64,000 nucleotides of DNA. Source: Ziziphus jujuba. Lineage: Eukaryota > Streptophyta > Magnoliopsida > Rosales > Rhamnaceae. The notes under the pieces were generated by a model, which had not been told where the DNA came from, did no database searches, and worked only from the letters and a program-made list of their open reading frames with translations. The stretch is taken from assembly GCF_031755915.1 (NCBI RefSeq), contig NC_083381.1:1624501-1688500 (forward strand). Direction: 5' to 3'. A program made the translations under genes and the position numbers. Each line of letters starts with the position of its first letter. Position 1 is the stretch's first letter. Shown one piece after another: positions 34,527 through 46,999 of the stretch.

Positions 34527-37435
34527 TCATGATAAGCCTAAATCCGCAAAGAACTTAGGATTGGGAGTTCTGTATGGCCTGCATTCGCATAGTCTTTCAA
34601 AATACGAAATCTTCAACCCCTTTTTCCTACCAATCTCGGAACGAACCCAACTCGAAGAATTTCCAGGTTTACCAGTGACAACAACAGCAGTATTTTTGTC
34701 AGCAAAATTAGCTAGGGTCACCAATGCCTCCGGCTCAATGGCAAATGAAGCATCCACTAGAAAAATGTGACTAAAATGTCCTGCAGCAATGCCTTCACTA
34801 TGCAACCGGTAACTACTCATAAAAGTGGAGAAAATCACCTTGAACTTTAGAAGTTTCTCAAGTGATGGACAAGCGAAACACTCTTCTTTGTAAAGACATG
34901 AGGAGAGGATGTCGTCCGGCACCTCATCTTTCCCGCGAAATGCAGCATTTACTCGGAACATATTGGATTCTGGAATCACCTTCATCAAGCTTCTCATCAG
35001 CACATCACAAGCACTGTTACTTGGTGCACTTAAAAGAATTCGACACTCTGGTGATGATTTATATATTTGCACTATTGCTTCAAAAACAAGCAAACCAGTT
35101 TTCGATAGATTATTCGAGTGTGAAAATACTTTTCTTTCAGGTACACATAATGGACCAGATACAAGGTAAGGTGGTGAGCCCTTAATGCTTAGAATCTGAC
35201 TAACTATGGAAGGTACATCTGAATTGCACTCGTGAAAGTGAGAACTTGAAGCTGGAGCAGTGGGAATTGTTGTCTCAGATGCAGAATCAGGAAATAGGAA
35301 ATTCCACAATAGATTGTCTGATACAGCATTAAGTGCTTGGTGTGCTCTTTTCAAGCATATCCTGTTGAATGAAAAGCTGATATCATATTCCCGGGCTGAA
35401 TGATGCTGCAAATAGAAACCATCTTCGAACTCCACTAGTACAATGCGGCTGCGCACTAGACGAAAGATAACACCCTGTGTGACAGAACATTAACAAAACA
35501 GAAAAAAATACTACTTCAACAAAAATTGGATTATAGTACTTCAATTTGTTAACAGACTAGTTTTCAAGGGCTAAAATGCAAGAAATTATGTTTATTCAGA
35601 ATTTCTTGGTTCTGTTGATATTGTCAATTTAACAATGGCTTAATCTTGATCAATATCATTTTTGCAAATCATCAATTGTCAACATGAAGTGAAAAGAATA
35701 CAAGAGCAAGATAGGAAATAGGCAAGCTAAGCCACATTCCACTGAATCCATATTGGATAGTCCCACTAGTACTCAATTTGGGATGCTTGAAATGCGTGAC
35801 TGTTTGACCGTCAAACATGTCTAGCATATGTCCAGAGTATTGTATATAAACTCTGCACTTTGCAGTGCTGTAAATAAGGCCATTAAAAAATGTGTACCTG
35901 TTAAGAAATAATGAGGAAGCTTACCTTAAATGGCTCAACATTGCTATCAGAAGGTTTTGCAAAGACTAAGTCCCTTGACAAAAGGAATGGGCGGTTCCCA
36001 GGAAGCGCATCCATATTAAACTGGACAAAGATTTTTTCATCTTTCTCATCAGTACCATTCAAATGTTTATTATGCTGGTTATGCCTGTTAGAAATTTCAG
36101 CTTTTTGCAACTCCAATGTCACATTTGTCATTTCGAACTCGCTCCATTTCTGATTCAATCAAGCAAAAAGTCATAAATGTTCTGTTGGAAACCAACATGC
36201 AATAGAAATTCATCACAAATTCCTTCGAATATTATTCATTGCATTATCTGTACATATATTTATAATATTAAACATCTGTCTTTTTAAGAATAGACATGTA
36301 AATTTTTTAGGTGCCCATACCCAGTCGCCATCTTTAGCAAAATCCTATATGTATGTGTATATATATATATACACACACAAAGACAAATGTCAATCATGTG
36401 TACAGTAGTACACATGAAAACTAAACAATAAAATTCAGTCAAAGGATTTTGTGTGAGCTATATACATAAATACAACCATAACTCGCACAAAGTCAGAATA
36501 AAATCTTATAAACAGTATATTCCTATGTTTATGTATCTTGTAGATTAAATTTGGATGCTGTTGAGCAACTCATTTTGAAAATTACATAGCAAAACAGAAA
36601 GTATATATACAAAACATTCAAGTTCTATCATGGAAATCTAGCAAAATGAAAACGCGGACTGTAATTAAAGGACATAAATTTTACATGCAACACATACCTC
36701 ATAGTAGTAGTCTTCAGCATAGAGCAAAGCAGCAAAGTAGTCCTTATAGGTCAAAGGAGACAAAGGCATTTTCAGAACCTGAGGAACAATGTCTTTCTTG
36801 ATCAAATCTTTTTTATCCTCAGGAATGATGTATAGAGGCAAAGAAGCATCATCTTCAACCCATATATAGTTTGCCTTTCCCTCCTGATTTGTTGCATTTT
36901 TGGGAGCTTCACGAAGGGTAGGCTTAAAGTTTGGAAGCGGGTTTTGGGAAGAAGTAGATGGTTTATGAGTTGAAGATGTTGGAAGCTGATTTTGGGAAGA
37001 AGAAGCAGATGGATATATAGGAGATGGAGGTGGTTTATGAGTAGATGGACTTTGGTTCTGGGAAGAAGGAGATGGTTTATAAGTTGAAAAGCTTGGAAGC
37101 TGATTTTGGGAAGAAGACGCAGATGGATATATAGGAGATGGAGGTGGTTTATGAGTAGATGGAATTTGGTTCTGGGAAGAAAGAGATGGTTTGTAAGTTG
37201 AAAAGCTTGGAAGCTGATTTTGGGAAGAAGACGCAGATGGATATATTGGAGATGGAGATGGTTTATGAGTACTTGAAGTTTGTGGTACCTCCAAGAAGGA
37301 AAACGATGGTGAAGAAGAAGTTCTGGGACTAGGCTGCCATGTTTGGCTTTGGGATGTACTTGATCGAGGTGGTCTAGGTGAAGAACTTTGGTCACTACCA
37401 ATAAGCCATTGCAAGAAATCACGAATGAAAGACAT
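34527..37435 (-). CDS. SDE3-like copy 2: truncated, catalytically degenerate helicase paralog
   Basis: Three exons (36,698-37,435; 35,925-36,149; 34,527-35,474) with GT-AG introns, all phase 0, give 636 residues without a stop. Residues 1-16 are MSFIRDFLQWLIGSDQ. A Ser/Pro-rich linker with three 38-residue repeats runs to about 185. LPLYIIPEDKK (199) onward aligns with the LPLYEIPKEI region of Arabidopsis SDE3, and exon 2 plus early exon 3 (YDISFSFNRICLKR) follow SDE3 order. In the first RecA domain the P-loop GPPGTGKT is replaced by GP, an insert CVPERKVFSHSNNLS-like, then KTG (428-448). Motif Ia (APSNSACDV, 471) is kept. The DEAG box reads VDAS (561) and motif III GDPxQL reads TGKPGNSS (588). 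The protein ends at 636, while SDE3 is about 1,000 residues and has a second RecA domain. ATP hydrolysis is therefore not expected. The open frame suggests either recent origin or a retained non-enzymatic role in the RNA-silencing pathway (inference). Confidence 0.8.
36945..37290 (-). repeat. Three in-frame 114-bp repeats in the SDE3-like copy 2 linker
   Basis: The phrase GATGGATATATAGGAGATGG (last copy ATATATTGG) recurs at about 37,008, 37,122 and 37,236, a 114-bp period. Each unit encodes 38 residues of the type KPPPSPIYPSASSSQNQLPS plus STYKPSLSSQNQ. The period is a multiple of three, so copy-number change would not break the frame. Confidence 0.9.
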
Positions 37436-38369
37436 TGAGAAAGAAAATTTAAGAAAATTTTTTGTATTTTGTTTAAAACAGACTATGAATAAATAGCATC
37501 ACAATCACGTGTGAAAATATATATATATAGATATATATATCAACCTTACAAGAAATTAATCAGATTCAGCTTCACTAACAAGTAGTGTTAATTCCAACAC
37601 TAATTAAGATGGTAATAAAAGCTGCATGCAAATCTAAACAAAGTACTTAAGGAAGAACAGATTGAAAGGTAAGCTTGAAGAAAAAAATGGTTTATCTTAT
37701 TGATTTTCCCAGTTTTTCAGCACTTTCTCGCACAAGGTAATTTTTTTTTTTTTTTGTTTTTTTTTTTTTGTTTTCCTCTCTCTGTATCAGCAGCTCCTTC
37801 ATAGTGAAGCAGATAGACATCTCTCTTTTGAATTCTAGCCACCCAATCAGAGCTAAGCACTCAAATGACAATATAATGACAAATCAAAAGCTATCTTAAC
37901 TTTTAAGCATTAAAAGGAGCAAGCACTTGACAGACTGGCTTAGTGTAATATATATATATATATATATATATTGCTTTTTGAAAACTTTCGTTTTGAAAAG
38001 CATTTTCAAAATATGAAAGATTTAAAAAAATAAAGAGTGAGTTTGTTTTAGTATACTATGATAATATTCTTTATAATTATTTTCTATTTTATATTTTACT
38101 ATAGACAATTATGATTTACCTATCTTCTTCTTCTCCTTCCTTTTTCCCTTATCATATACAACCAAAAAAAAAAAAAAAAAAAAAGGTATTTAAAAAGAAT
38201 AAAATATGAAATTTTAGTTACAATCGTGCCTAAAAACAATATGTATCATTCAATGAGTTTATTAAAAATTTTATATAATAAATGCGTTTGGCTTTCTACG
38301 TTAGAAAAGCCAAGCTTCAGTTTTTATTTTAGTTTTACAATTTATAAAGTCATATAAAACTTTTTAAAA
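37436..38369. other. 5' flank of SDE3-like copy 2 and intergenic DNA
   Basis: The region upstream of the start codon on the minus strand includes TA-rich stretches at 37,516-37,539 that could supply a TATA element, T-runs at 37,741-37,770 and a TA microsatellite at 37,949-37,971. No other gene was seen. Confidence 0.55.
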
Positions 38370-39923
38370 GGTTAACTGCTAATTAATATCTTAAAACTTC
38401 AAAATTATATGAATCGAATTTTAAAATGTAAAATTATTTAAATTGAGTTATAAGGTTTTAAATTTGTTACAAAGCAATCTAATTCATTAATGGTGTTAAT
38501 TTTACAGTTATATAACGTCAATTGATATAGCATGTTGACATCATAATTTATTTTTAAGCAAAAAAATAAAAAATTTTGAAACTAATAAATTTCTTATTTT
38601 TTATTTAGAAAATTTTATCTATTCCTATTATATTTAAATTAAAATTCCAAAGAAATTAATATATTTTTGGATCTAAAATTAGACCAAAAATAAAAATAAA
38701 AATAATTTGGAATTTTGGATTTAAAAAAATTTATTAGACCACAAATTAAAAAAAATAATTTGACAAGACCAAAAATTAATAATATTTTTTTAACACCTAA
38801 ACCATATAAAATTATATCAAAATTGCAAAGATAAAAATTAAACTTAAAATTAGATAAAAACAAAAATAAAATAAAAGTGGAAATTTTCACTATAGTAAAA
38901 ATATTTTTATTAGATAAAAAATTAAATAAAATAATTTCAGATCAAAAATTTAAAATAATCTTTTACGACCAAACCATAAAAGAATAAAAATTTAACAAAA
39001 AATAAAATAAAAATAAAAATAAATTTTAATTTTTATACTTTTCTTATTTTGGTGTGATATGAAAAATAAAAATAAATTTATTACTATTAATTTTATTTTT
39101 ATTTTTACTTTTATTTGGTTTAATAATTTATTTTTATTATTTCTAGATCCTTATGTCTTTAAGTAAAAGTGATTCATTCTATTTCTAATTTTTACATAGT
39201 TGTTCATTTGTTTTTTATAATCTAATTATTTGGTTTATTATTTTTAGATCCTTATATCTTTAAGTAAAAGTGATTCATTCTATTTCTAATTTTTACATAG
39301 TTGTTCAATTTTTTTATAATCTAATTATTTGCTATATTATTTTTAGATCCTTATTTCTTTAAGTAAAAGTGATTCATTCTATTTCTAATTTTTACATAGT
39401 TGTTCATTTTTTTTATAATCTAATTATTTGCAAGTGAGTGTAGATAGATTTATCCTACTTTTATTTTTAGACTAAAATAAAAAACTACAGAAATTAAAAT
39501 TTATTTTCAATTTTGGTCTAATTTTTATTTTTATTTTTAATTTTGGACTAATTTTTTTATAAGTTGGGCATAAAAAATTATTATTAATTATCGGTCAATT
39601 AAAATAATTTTATTTAATTTAATTCCATTTTTATTTTTGGTTTAATTTTAGATCCAAAAATATTTTGTTTCTTTGAAGTTTTAGTTTAAATAAAATAGGA
39701 TTAGATATAATTTTTTAAAAAAATTATAAATATAAAATAGTAAAATAAGAAAATATATTTTTTAAGTTTTATGGCTAAAAATAAAGTATAACATGCTAAT
39801 GTCATCTGAATTAGATTGATTTACAATAAATTTCAAATTTTAAAATTTAATTTAAACAATTTCAAAATTTAAATTTTGATTTACACACTTTTCAAATTTC
39901 AGTATATTAATTAGAAATTAACC
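38370..39923. mobile_element. Long-terminal-inverted-repeat element
   Basis: The ends GGTTAACTGCTAATTAATAT (38,370) and, on the minus strand, GGTTAATTTCTAATTAATAT (39,923) open inverted arms of about 350 bases. Within the arms, TTTTTGGATCTAAAATTA followed by (A/G)ACCAAAAATAAAAAT occurs in both, at about 38,664-38,700 and 39,625-39,665 inverted. The flanks TTTTTAAAA and CTTATTTAAAA are similar but not an exact duplication. No transposase is present. Long arms, terminal position and lack of coding content fit a non-autonomous Mutator-like or foldback element; the superfamily is inference. Confidence 0.65.
39130..39432. repeat. Three tandem copies of a roughly 103-bp unit
   Basis: The unit containing TAGATCCTTATGTCTTTAAG and GTGATTCATTCTATTTC, and ending TAATCTAATTATTTG, occurs three times in direct orientation in the loop of the long-TIR element. 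Copies are nearly identical apart from T-run length. Confidence 0.9.
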
Positions 39924-41000
39924 CTTATTTAAAATAGAAAAAAGAAGGGTTTAAAAGCACCTATTGAAGATGCTCTAATTATGTATGAACCAAATTGGTT
40001 TCAATATCCAATCGCTAAATAAAGCTCATAAAGACAGTTTCCAAATTTTGTTGGTTCGAAGATTCCTTACCGTAACCAAATTAAACTAATAGGTCCCATT
40101 TGAGGAAGATCACAAGTCTGACTAGATTGTGGAAATTACAAAAACAATATATATATATATATACTGTTTTGTTTGCTTCATAAAATAAAATAAATATATA
40201 TACTTTTTAATAATATTTGTAATGGTATTGTCTTACTTTTTCAGGACATTCATACATTGAAATGTTTTTTTCGTTAAATTCTTTTTTTTCTTTTCACACT
40301 TGCAAAAAAATACCAATTAACTAATTTTTTGATAAATCACTTCTCAATAAAAACAATATGATTTTTAGGAATCATTCTGGATCTTTATAACTTTTTTAAT
40401 TTGTATGTAGTCCACACTCCTCACTTATTAATATATATAATTTTTCAACAGTAGTATTTAATCATTAATTATTAATTATTAACTTGGTTGTAGTATATAT
40501 ATCCCGCGATATACACTTGTTTTGACACATAAGGAAGAGTGACTTTTCCCCAAAAAAAAAAAAAAGGTAAGGAAGAGTGTAAAGTAAGCATTTTCCCCCC
40601 AAAAAAAAAAAAAGTTATCTTGTAATTAATTTTGGTGAATAATTGTAATGTTAAAAAAAAAAAATTGGTGAATAACATCAGTACTGTTTACTTCCCTGTG
40701 CAAAACAGTGGGACCCATTTGCTGGTGGAGCAGAGCCATGGCTACAACATTTTTCTTTTTTTTCTTTTTTTTTTTTTTTGGTTACAATTTACCGTTAAAG
40801 TAATCTTGGAAATCAGCATTCCTCGTACTCTCTCTCTTTTCTGAGCTGATTATTTATTGGATAAAAGAATCCAAGGTTGGTGATAATTCCTTTCTTTAAC
40901 GTTTACTATCCTTCCTTCTTTTGCAGCTTTTCCAATTTGATCATCTTTGTTAAGCTTTAAATTTTCTTGGGTTTGATGTGAATGCATGTGATGTACTTTT
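39924..41000. other. Intergenic DNA, no gene seen
   Basis: A/T-rich with homopolymer runs near 40,553-40,565, 40,601-40,613 and 40,754-40,779. CTTTT at 40,996-41,000 is the left target duplication of copia B. Confidence 0.6.
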
Positions 41001-41461
41001 TATTGAAATCATGTATACAGTGAAAGTCTGATCCAATTGAATAAAGTATATGACAAATTATATCATTATCCATTTATATTTTTACTAACTTTTTGCATAG
41101 GATATTTCAAGCTATTCTAGTTGCAACATATTTGTATGTGAGCACACTTAATTACTAAAAATAAAAAGGTTCAAAGATATTATTTTTCTGCTTTGATTTA
41201 CTAATGAGGTTTTCGGTATCTGAAAACTAAAACTGAAGAAACTCTATTACTAACGCTTTTTAGAAAGCAGCCTATTTATAAACTAAAAACCCTAGCCTCT
41301 AGGGTTTTCTAATTGTCTTGGACCCAACAGATGAGCCACACTCGTCTCTAATTAGTTAACAGACTCTGTCACTTTATTAGCTAGCTTGGGGATCCAACGG
41401 CCATTATTAATTAACAATCATGATCAACGGTTTAGATTGTTTCTGGAGCATAAATCCAATA
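41001..41461 (-). repeat. Copia B 3' LTR
   Basis: Aligned throughout with 57,922-58,383, sharing CCCTAGCCTCTAGGGTTT, GGGCCACA-type and GATCAACGGTTTAGATTG segments. Many substitutions indicate an old insertion. Confidence 0.9.
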
Positions 41462-42209
41462 ATCAGCCACTTGCTTAGGAGCAAGTCTAGGACCGTGATA
41501 TTATCCGGTTCTACTCCACTAAAAGTCTGGATGTGAACTCCAAAATTAATAATGTCTATATTATATATATTTTTCCTCTGTAAGATATCAATAATTAATT
41601 GATAATAATTTCTGTCAATCAATTAATTATTTATTCTATTGACTTATCGGTTTCTCTAACGGATCCAATGCACTAGCCAGTAACTTTCAATATCCGAATA
41701 CCAAAATATGTCAAGAAGATATTTCATATAAATTCCATTTTGTATATTTCATAAATACTTAGTAATCAAAATACCATAATTCTCAAATCATCAAGATATT
41801 GACCATTCAAAATAAACCTCACTTATTGATAACTCAAAGAATCATAGTCGCTTAATTACCTATTTATAATATACTGAGGATTAAGAAAAATAATATATCC
41901 AGTATTGCCTGAGATTTAATTTCTTTCATAGAAATTTATCTTTAATTAAATCTCTTCCGATCCTCTCAAAATGACCATAATTTATTCCAATATTTTATAA
42001 TAACCAAGACGGATTATTTCATTAAATATTTCAGTTTAAATAAAGTGCCCAGCTTTATTTAATAACTGTGAGACAATTCATTATTTATAAGAACCCATGA
42101 TCATGTTTTTTATGGATGTATCCATATGATCATATACTACATAATTAATCTGGACCTTATACGTAAAATATAGTATGCAAAACTTTTAAAAAAAACTTGT
42201 CTTGCTTCT
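41462..42209 (-). other. Copia B 3' untranslated region
   Basis: There is no coding signal between the RNase H remnant and the 3' LTR. A/T-rich; a small open frame at 41,407-41,622 straddles the LTR boundary and is not a gene. Confidence 0.6.
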
Positions 42210-43480
42210 AGAACATAAATGTAATTAACTTCTACACACTCTAAAGTAAGTCTGGGACCTTTTCAGACCCATACCATCTACATGCTTCTCAAATACTTGC
42301 TAAGGTAGACTCTTACTATAAAGGTCTGCCAAATTTTCAAAGTCAATATCTCTTTAGAAATATAAGTCTGTATAACCAAGGATTTTCAAACTCCCACTAG
42401 AATATACAAGCATATAATCCCTTGTTCTCTTTAAATATTTAAGTATATGTTTCATTGTAGTCTAGTGTTCTTTTCCTGGATTTGATTGGTACCGGCTTAC
42501 GATTCCCATTGGGTAGTAAATATCTGGCCTGATACATAACATGGCATACATGAGACTACCAACAGCCGAAACATAAAATTTCTTTCTTTTCTGGAGTTTT
42601 TTGTGATTGCTCCTTAGAAAGATGAATTCCATGTCTGAAGGGTAGAAGTCCCCTTTTGAAATTTTCCATGCCGGACCTCGTCACTATTTTGTCAATGTAG
42701 GAAACTTGGGATAGAGCTAACACTTTGTTCTTCCGGTCTCGTAAAAGTTTGATTTCTAGAATATAGTTAGCTTCACCCAAATCTTTCATATCAAATTGCT
42801 CTTTCAGGTAACTTTTTACGTCTGACAATACTTTCACATTGTTTCCAATTAACAGAATGTCATCTACGTAAACAACCATAAAAACTACCACTATACTATG
42901 AATCTTTTTATACACACATGGTTCATCAGGGCTTTTCTCAAAACTGTATGATTTGATAACCTGATCGAGCCTAATGTTCCAAGACCTGGATGCTTGCTTA
43001 AGTCCATAAATTGACCTATGCAACTTGCAAACCATGTGTTTTTAGCCTTTTGCTATAAACCCCTTCGATTACTGCATATAAATGTCATCTTCCAACTCCC
43101 CATTTAGAAAAGCTGTTTTGACATCCATTTGCCAAACCTCATAATCGAGAACTGCTGCTATAGCTAAGAGAATCTGGACATATTTAAGCATGGCTGCTGG
43201 CAAAAGGTTTCATCATAATCTATGCCCTCTTTCTGGGTATAACATTTTGCCACCAATCTAGCTTAGAAGGTTTCAATCTTCCTATCTGGTCCTCTTTTTC
43301 TCTTGTAAATCCACTTACACCCAATTGGTTTTACCTTTTTAGGTGATTCAACAAGAGACCAAGATTGAGTTAGAAGCCATGGATTCCATAACACAGTCCA
43401 TTGCCTTTTTACACTATTTCACATCAACGTCCTCCAATGCTTCTTCATATGTGGTAGGGTGGTCATCAGGATTATCCAAA
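42210..43480 (-). pseudogene. Copia B reverse transcriptase and RNase H (decayed)
   Basis: The clearest open piece is 42,556-43,035: LHRSIYGLKQASRSWNIR, catalytic MVVYVDDILLIGN, QFDMKDLGEANYILEIKL and SQVSYIDKIV. The RNase H-side sequence YPMGIVSRYQSNPGKEHW and ILKYLKRTRDYMLVY follows in another frame down to about 42,400. Upstream, the N-terminal RT part has stops and frameshifts around 43,040-43,480. The YVDD motif is intact although the frame is not. Confidence 0.88.
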
Positions 43481-44773
43481 ATGACTTGATAAGTCTCTCC
43501 TAATAAAGCATACCTTGCAAGTTTACATATCATTCTCACACTAAGAATTTGCTGCATTGGTTGTTGTACATGTTCTTGTTCTTAAGTTTCTTGAATTTAG
43601 TCCTGAGCTGTTTCCTGTGTTTGTTCACCTTCGGGTACATTTTGTACATTTTTCCTATTTAAACATCAAAGGAAATAGGGGTAGAAAACTAGGAGTTTCT
43701 GGTGGATCTCGAACTGAGACAAGCTCTTCAAGAACCACTTTACTCTTAGGTTTAAAATTGTTCATATAATCTTCTTCTAAGAAAGTGGCATAAGTACTCA
43801 CTATCACCTTCTTTTCCTTTTGATTATAAAATATTCCACCTCTCGTTCCCTTAGGATAGCCAATAAACGTACACATTTCTATACGAGATTCCAATTTTTA
43901 AGATTTTTGTACTAAGACATGTGTCGGGGCACCCTAAATCGGAATATGGTTTAAACTGGGTTTGTGTCCTTTCTATAATTCTGTGGGTGTCTTCGAAACA
44001 GATTTAGATGGAACCAAGTTTAGTATGTATACTGCTGTTTCTAAGGTATATCCCCAGAACGATTCAGGTAATGATGAATAACTAAGCATCGACCTCACCA
44101 TATTTAAAAGGATTTTATTTCTCTTTTCAGAGACTCCATTTTGCTGGGGCGTTCCAGGATATAATAATTGAAAAATTATCCCCTCTTGAGCTAAGTAAGA
44201 CTTAAACTCTCTAGACAAGTATTCACCACTTCAGTCAGATCGAAGCTGCATGATATAGACACCCAATTGCTTTTCTACCTTAGCCTTATACTCTCAAAAT
44301 TTATCAAAAGCTTCAAACTTATGCCGCATTAGGTAAACATAACCATATATTGAGTAGTCATCAATAAATGTGATGAAATACTCATACCCGCCTATGGTTT
44401 GAACACTTATTGGTCTACATACATCAGTATGTATCAATTCCAATTGTAAGGTGACACGATTTCTTTTGGCCTTGAAGGGCATTTTTGTCATTTTATCTTC
44501 TAAACATGATTCACATACTAGTATAGGTTCAAAGTTCAAGAAATTTAAAATTCCACTTTTAACAAAACCATGAATTTTGCTAAAATTAATATGATCCAAT
44601 TGCAAATGCCACAAATAAGTTTCATTTGAAACCTTCCTTTTCTTAGATACGGAAAGTTGCTCATCATCAGTACTTTCAATGGCATTAATACTATAAAACA
44701 AAGGAGTTAGAAAATATAGACCATTTATCAATAATCCGGATCAAATAAAAGTATTATTACTCTTCATTGAAAC
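43481..44773 (-). pseudogene. Copia B pre-integrase and integrase (decayed)
   Basis: 44,294-44,731 holds the GAG-pre-integrase block YLWHLQLDHINFSKIHGFV with CESCLEDKMTKMPF (zinc-binding Cys pair), then integrase LIHTDVCRPISVQTIGGYEY and FITFIDDYSIYGYVY. 43,973-44,218 continues [35 protein letters not shown] and [18 protein letters not shown]. The catalytic Glu sits in GVSEKRN. Stop codons and frame changes separate the blocks (near 44,290, 44,225 and 43,970). 43,655-43,894 is the CTFIGYPKGTRG linker region. Confidence 0.88.
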
Positions 44774-45111
44774 TAAGGGTGGAAATTCGTGTTAATATGT
44801 CTTGTTTGTGTCAATTCGTTTATTAATCGTATCAAAATTGCTCAACCCTAACCCAACCCACTTATTAATCGTGTCAGAAATTTTCAACGCTAACCCAACC
44901 CGTTTAATAAACAAGTAACCTGACACGACTCGTATAACCCATTTATTAAATAAACTATCTTGTTTAAATTAATTATTTCATATAACATAAAAATAATTTA
45001 GTCATCAATTAATCCAAAATTAAAATATATATGTAAAACCATATAATTAAAGTTACAAATTTACAATAATATAATATATGATATGATAATATAACAATCT
45101 CATATAATAGT

Positions 45112-45149
<38 letters not shown>

Positions 45150-45423
45150 TAATAAACCTAATACTACTTTCTAAAAATAATATAAAAAGACTTTATTAAT
45201 AATTATGTTTTTAATTTTCTATATGTCCAATACTCTTAGGCATATTAATTTTTATTTTTAAGTAAATAAATATTATTTTAATAATTTTTACTTTTTATTT
45301 AATAAAATATTAATCAAAGAACCTTAAAGAAGTTTGATATTTAGTAATAAAAAAATATTCGTTAAAGTTTTATTAATGGAAAATTTAATATATTAAAGTT
45401 ATAATTTAAACGGGTTATAATAA

Positions 45424-46559
45424 TGTTCATACGAACCTAGGTCGACTTGCACCTAAACCAGTATTATATTAGCCCAGATCTCAATTAATTTTAAGTTCTT
45501 ATGGAAACCTTAACCCCTAACCAACCTATGATTATAAACATTAGTATAATAAAGACGCCACAATAGATTATGGATGCTATATTGATAATTTAAACTAAAA
45601 CACACACTCTCTAATAGTGTTTTAAGTGTTCAAAGAGAACAAAAAGAATTTAATTTCAAAAAATAATTTTTGAATATTATTAAATGTGTGTTCTTCCTAA
45701 AAAATAAGCCATTAAATAGGCTAGAGTCACAAAACAATAAACCCTAAAAATTTAGGTTAAAACCAACCACCAAAGAGAAAAGGAACATGTTGGCCGAAAT
45801 TCACCTACTTTCCTAAACTAATTTGGATTAATTAATTCCTTTATTTTGAATTAGAAATTAATTAATTTACAATAAAAATAATAAAATAATAACTTTCCTA
45901 AGTTGATTTGTCTAACAAATAAATAAATAGAAACCAAATATAAGACTAATTTTCTAAAAGAAAAAGTTAAAATCAAATTAGAAAACTATTTGATTAGTTT
46001 GACTATTAAAGTATCTTTGATCAATTTCCAGGTTGTTTGAGCTCCAAATCAGTTTTCATATGCCATGTAGATGCCAAATATGATTAATAATGATTCCCAC
46101 ACACTGCTCCTTGATTGGAATAGGTTAAACTTACTTGAACAAGAAGAAAAATCAAAGCCAATAGTTAAATAGCACATTTTCGGTCAAATTGAGATGTTGT
46201 CCATACAAGCTGGTTTTAGATACTTTTGATTCTACCTTAACATGATTCTATGGTCTCTTGGTGATATCCATTGAATCCAAGAAGTGTTGGATCCATTCGT
46301 TGCTACCCAGAATCCATATTTGCACTAAAACAGCTACCATGGTTCGTAACGACTTCTGCCACTTGGATGCTTAAAATGGACTTTGTATATTTGGATATTG
46401 ACAAAGCCCTTTTGAGAATTAATTACTCCCTGTATAATAGCAACCAGGTTGTCCTTAAATCTCTTGGCTTGAGCTCTAGTGATTCAACCGATCTTCATGT
46501 GTATCGGATCTGCACCCCAGCGGGTTATCAGTTGTGCAGGCGCGGGCGGATTCTCATCA
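45424..46559 (-). repeat. Gypsy B 3' LTR
   Basis: About 1,136 bp; starts TGATGAGAATCC on the minus strand beside the purine tract. It aligns with 50,182-50,821 and 54,433-54,916. The 117-residue plus-strand open frame at 46,271-46,624 lies mostly inside it and is not a gene. Confidence 0.9.
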
Positions 46560-46574
46560 TTCCCCTCTTTTTGA

Positions 46575-46820
46575 AAATGATTTACCCTCAAATCAAAATC
46601 ATCACCTACAGTAAAAGGAGATAAGTCAGCAATATTAAATGTAGCACTGATATTATACTCGCCCGGTAAATCAAGTTTTTAAGTATTTTCATTAATCCGC
46701 TCCAAAACTTGAAAGAGTCCATCTCCACGCGGCATAAGCTTGGACTTCCTTTGTTCGGGAACCTCTCATTCCTTAAGTGCACCAAACCAAATCTCCTGGA
46801 TCAAACACTATAACAAAAAA
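46575..46820 (-). pseudogene. Gypsy B integrase C-terminal end
   Basis: The minus strand reads SKLMPRGDGLFQVLERINEN, a stop, then KLDLPGEYNISATFNIADLS and PFTVGDD. This is the conserved C-terminal segment of plant gypsy integrases. A frame break lies near 46,770, before it. Everything between this block and the protease is deleted. Confidence 0.8.
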
Positions 46821-46999
46821 TCCTAGAAATACCAATTTATCTTTACAAAAATCATACTTTTTAAAGTTAACAAATAATCTCTCCTAAATTTTCAAATTTC
46901 CACTAAGTCAAGCTTTCAACAATGCAAATAAAGTTCTATATAACAAAAACATCTTTAACTAAGCATCTTTATAAATCATAACTAGCATAGGTTTATTAC

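Noticed and set aside
36802..37422. 206-codon minus-strand frame over exon 1 of SDE3-like copy 2
   Set aside because: It is the repeat-driven shadow of the real exon in another frame; the repeat period of 114 bp keeps all frames open.
46271..46624. 117-codon plus-strand frame
   Set aside because: It lies mostly within the gypsy B LTR and is not conserved in the partner LTR at 54,560-54,900.
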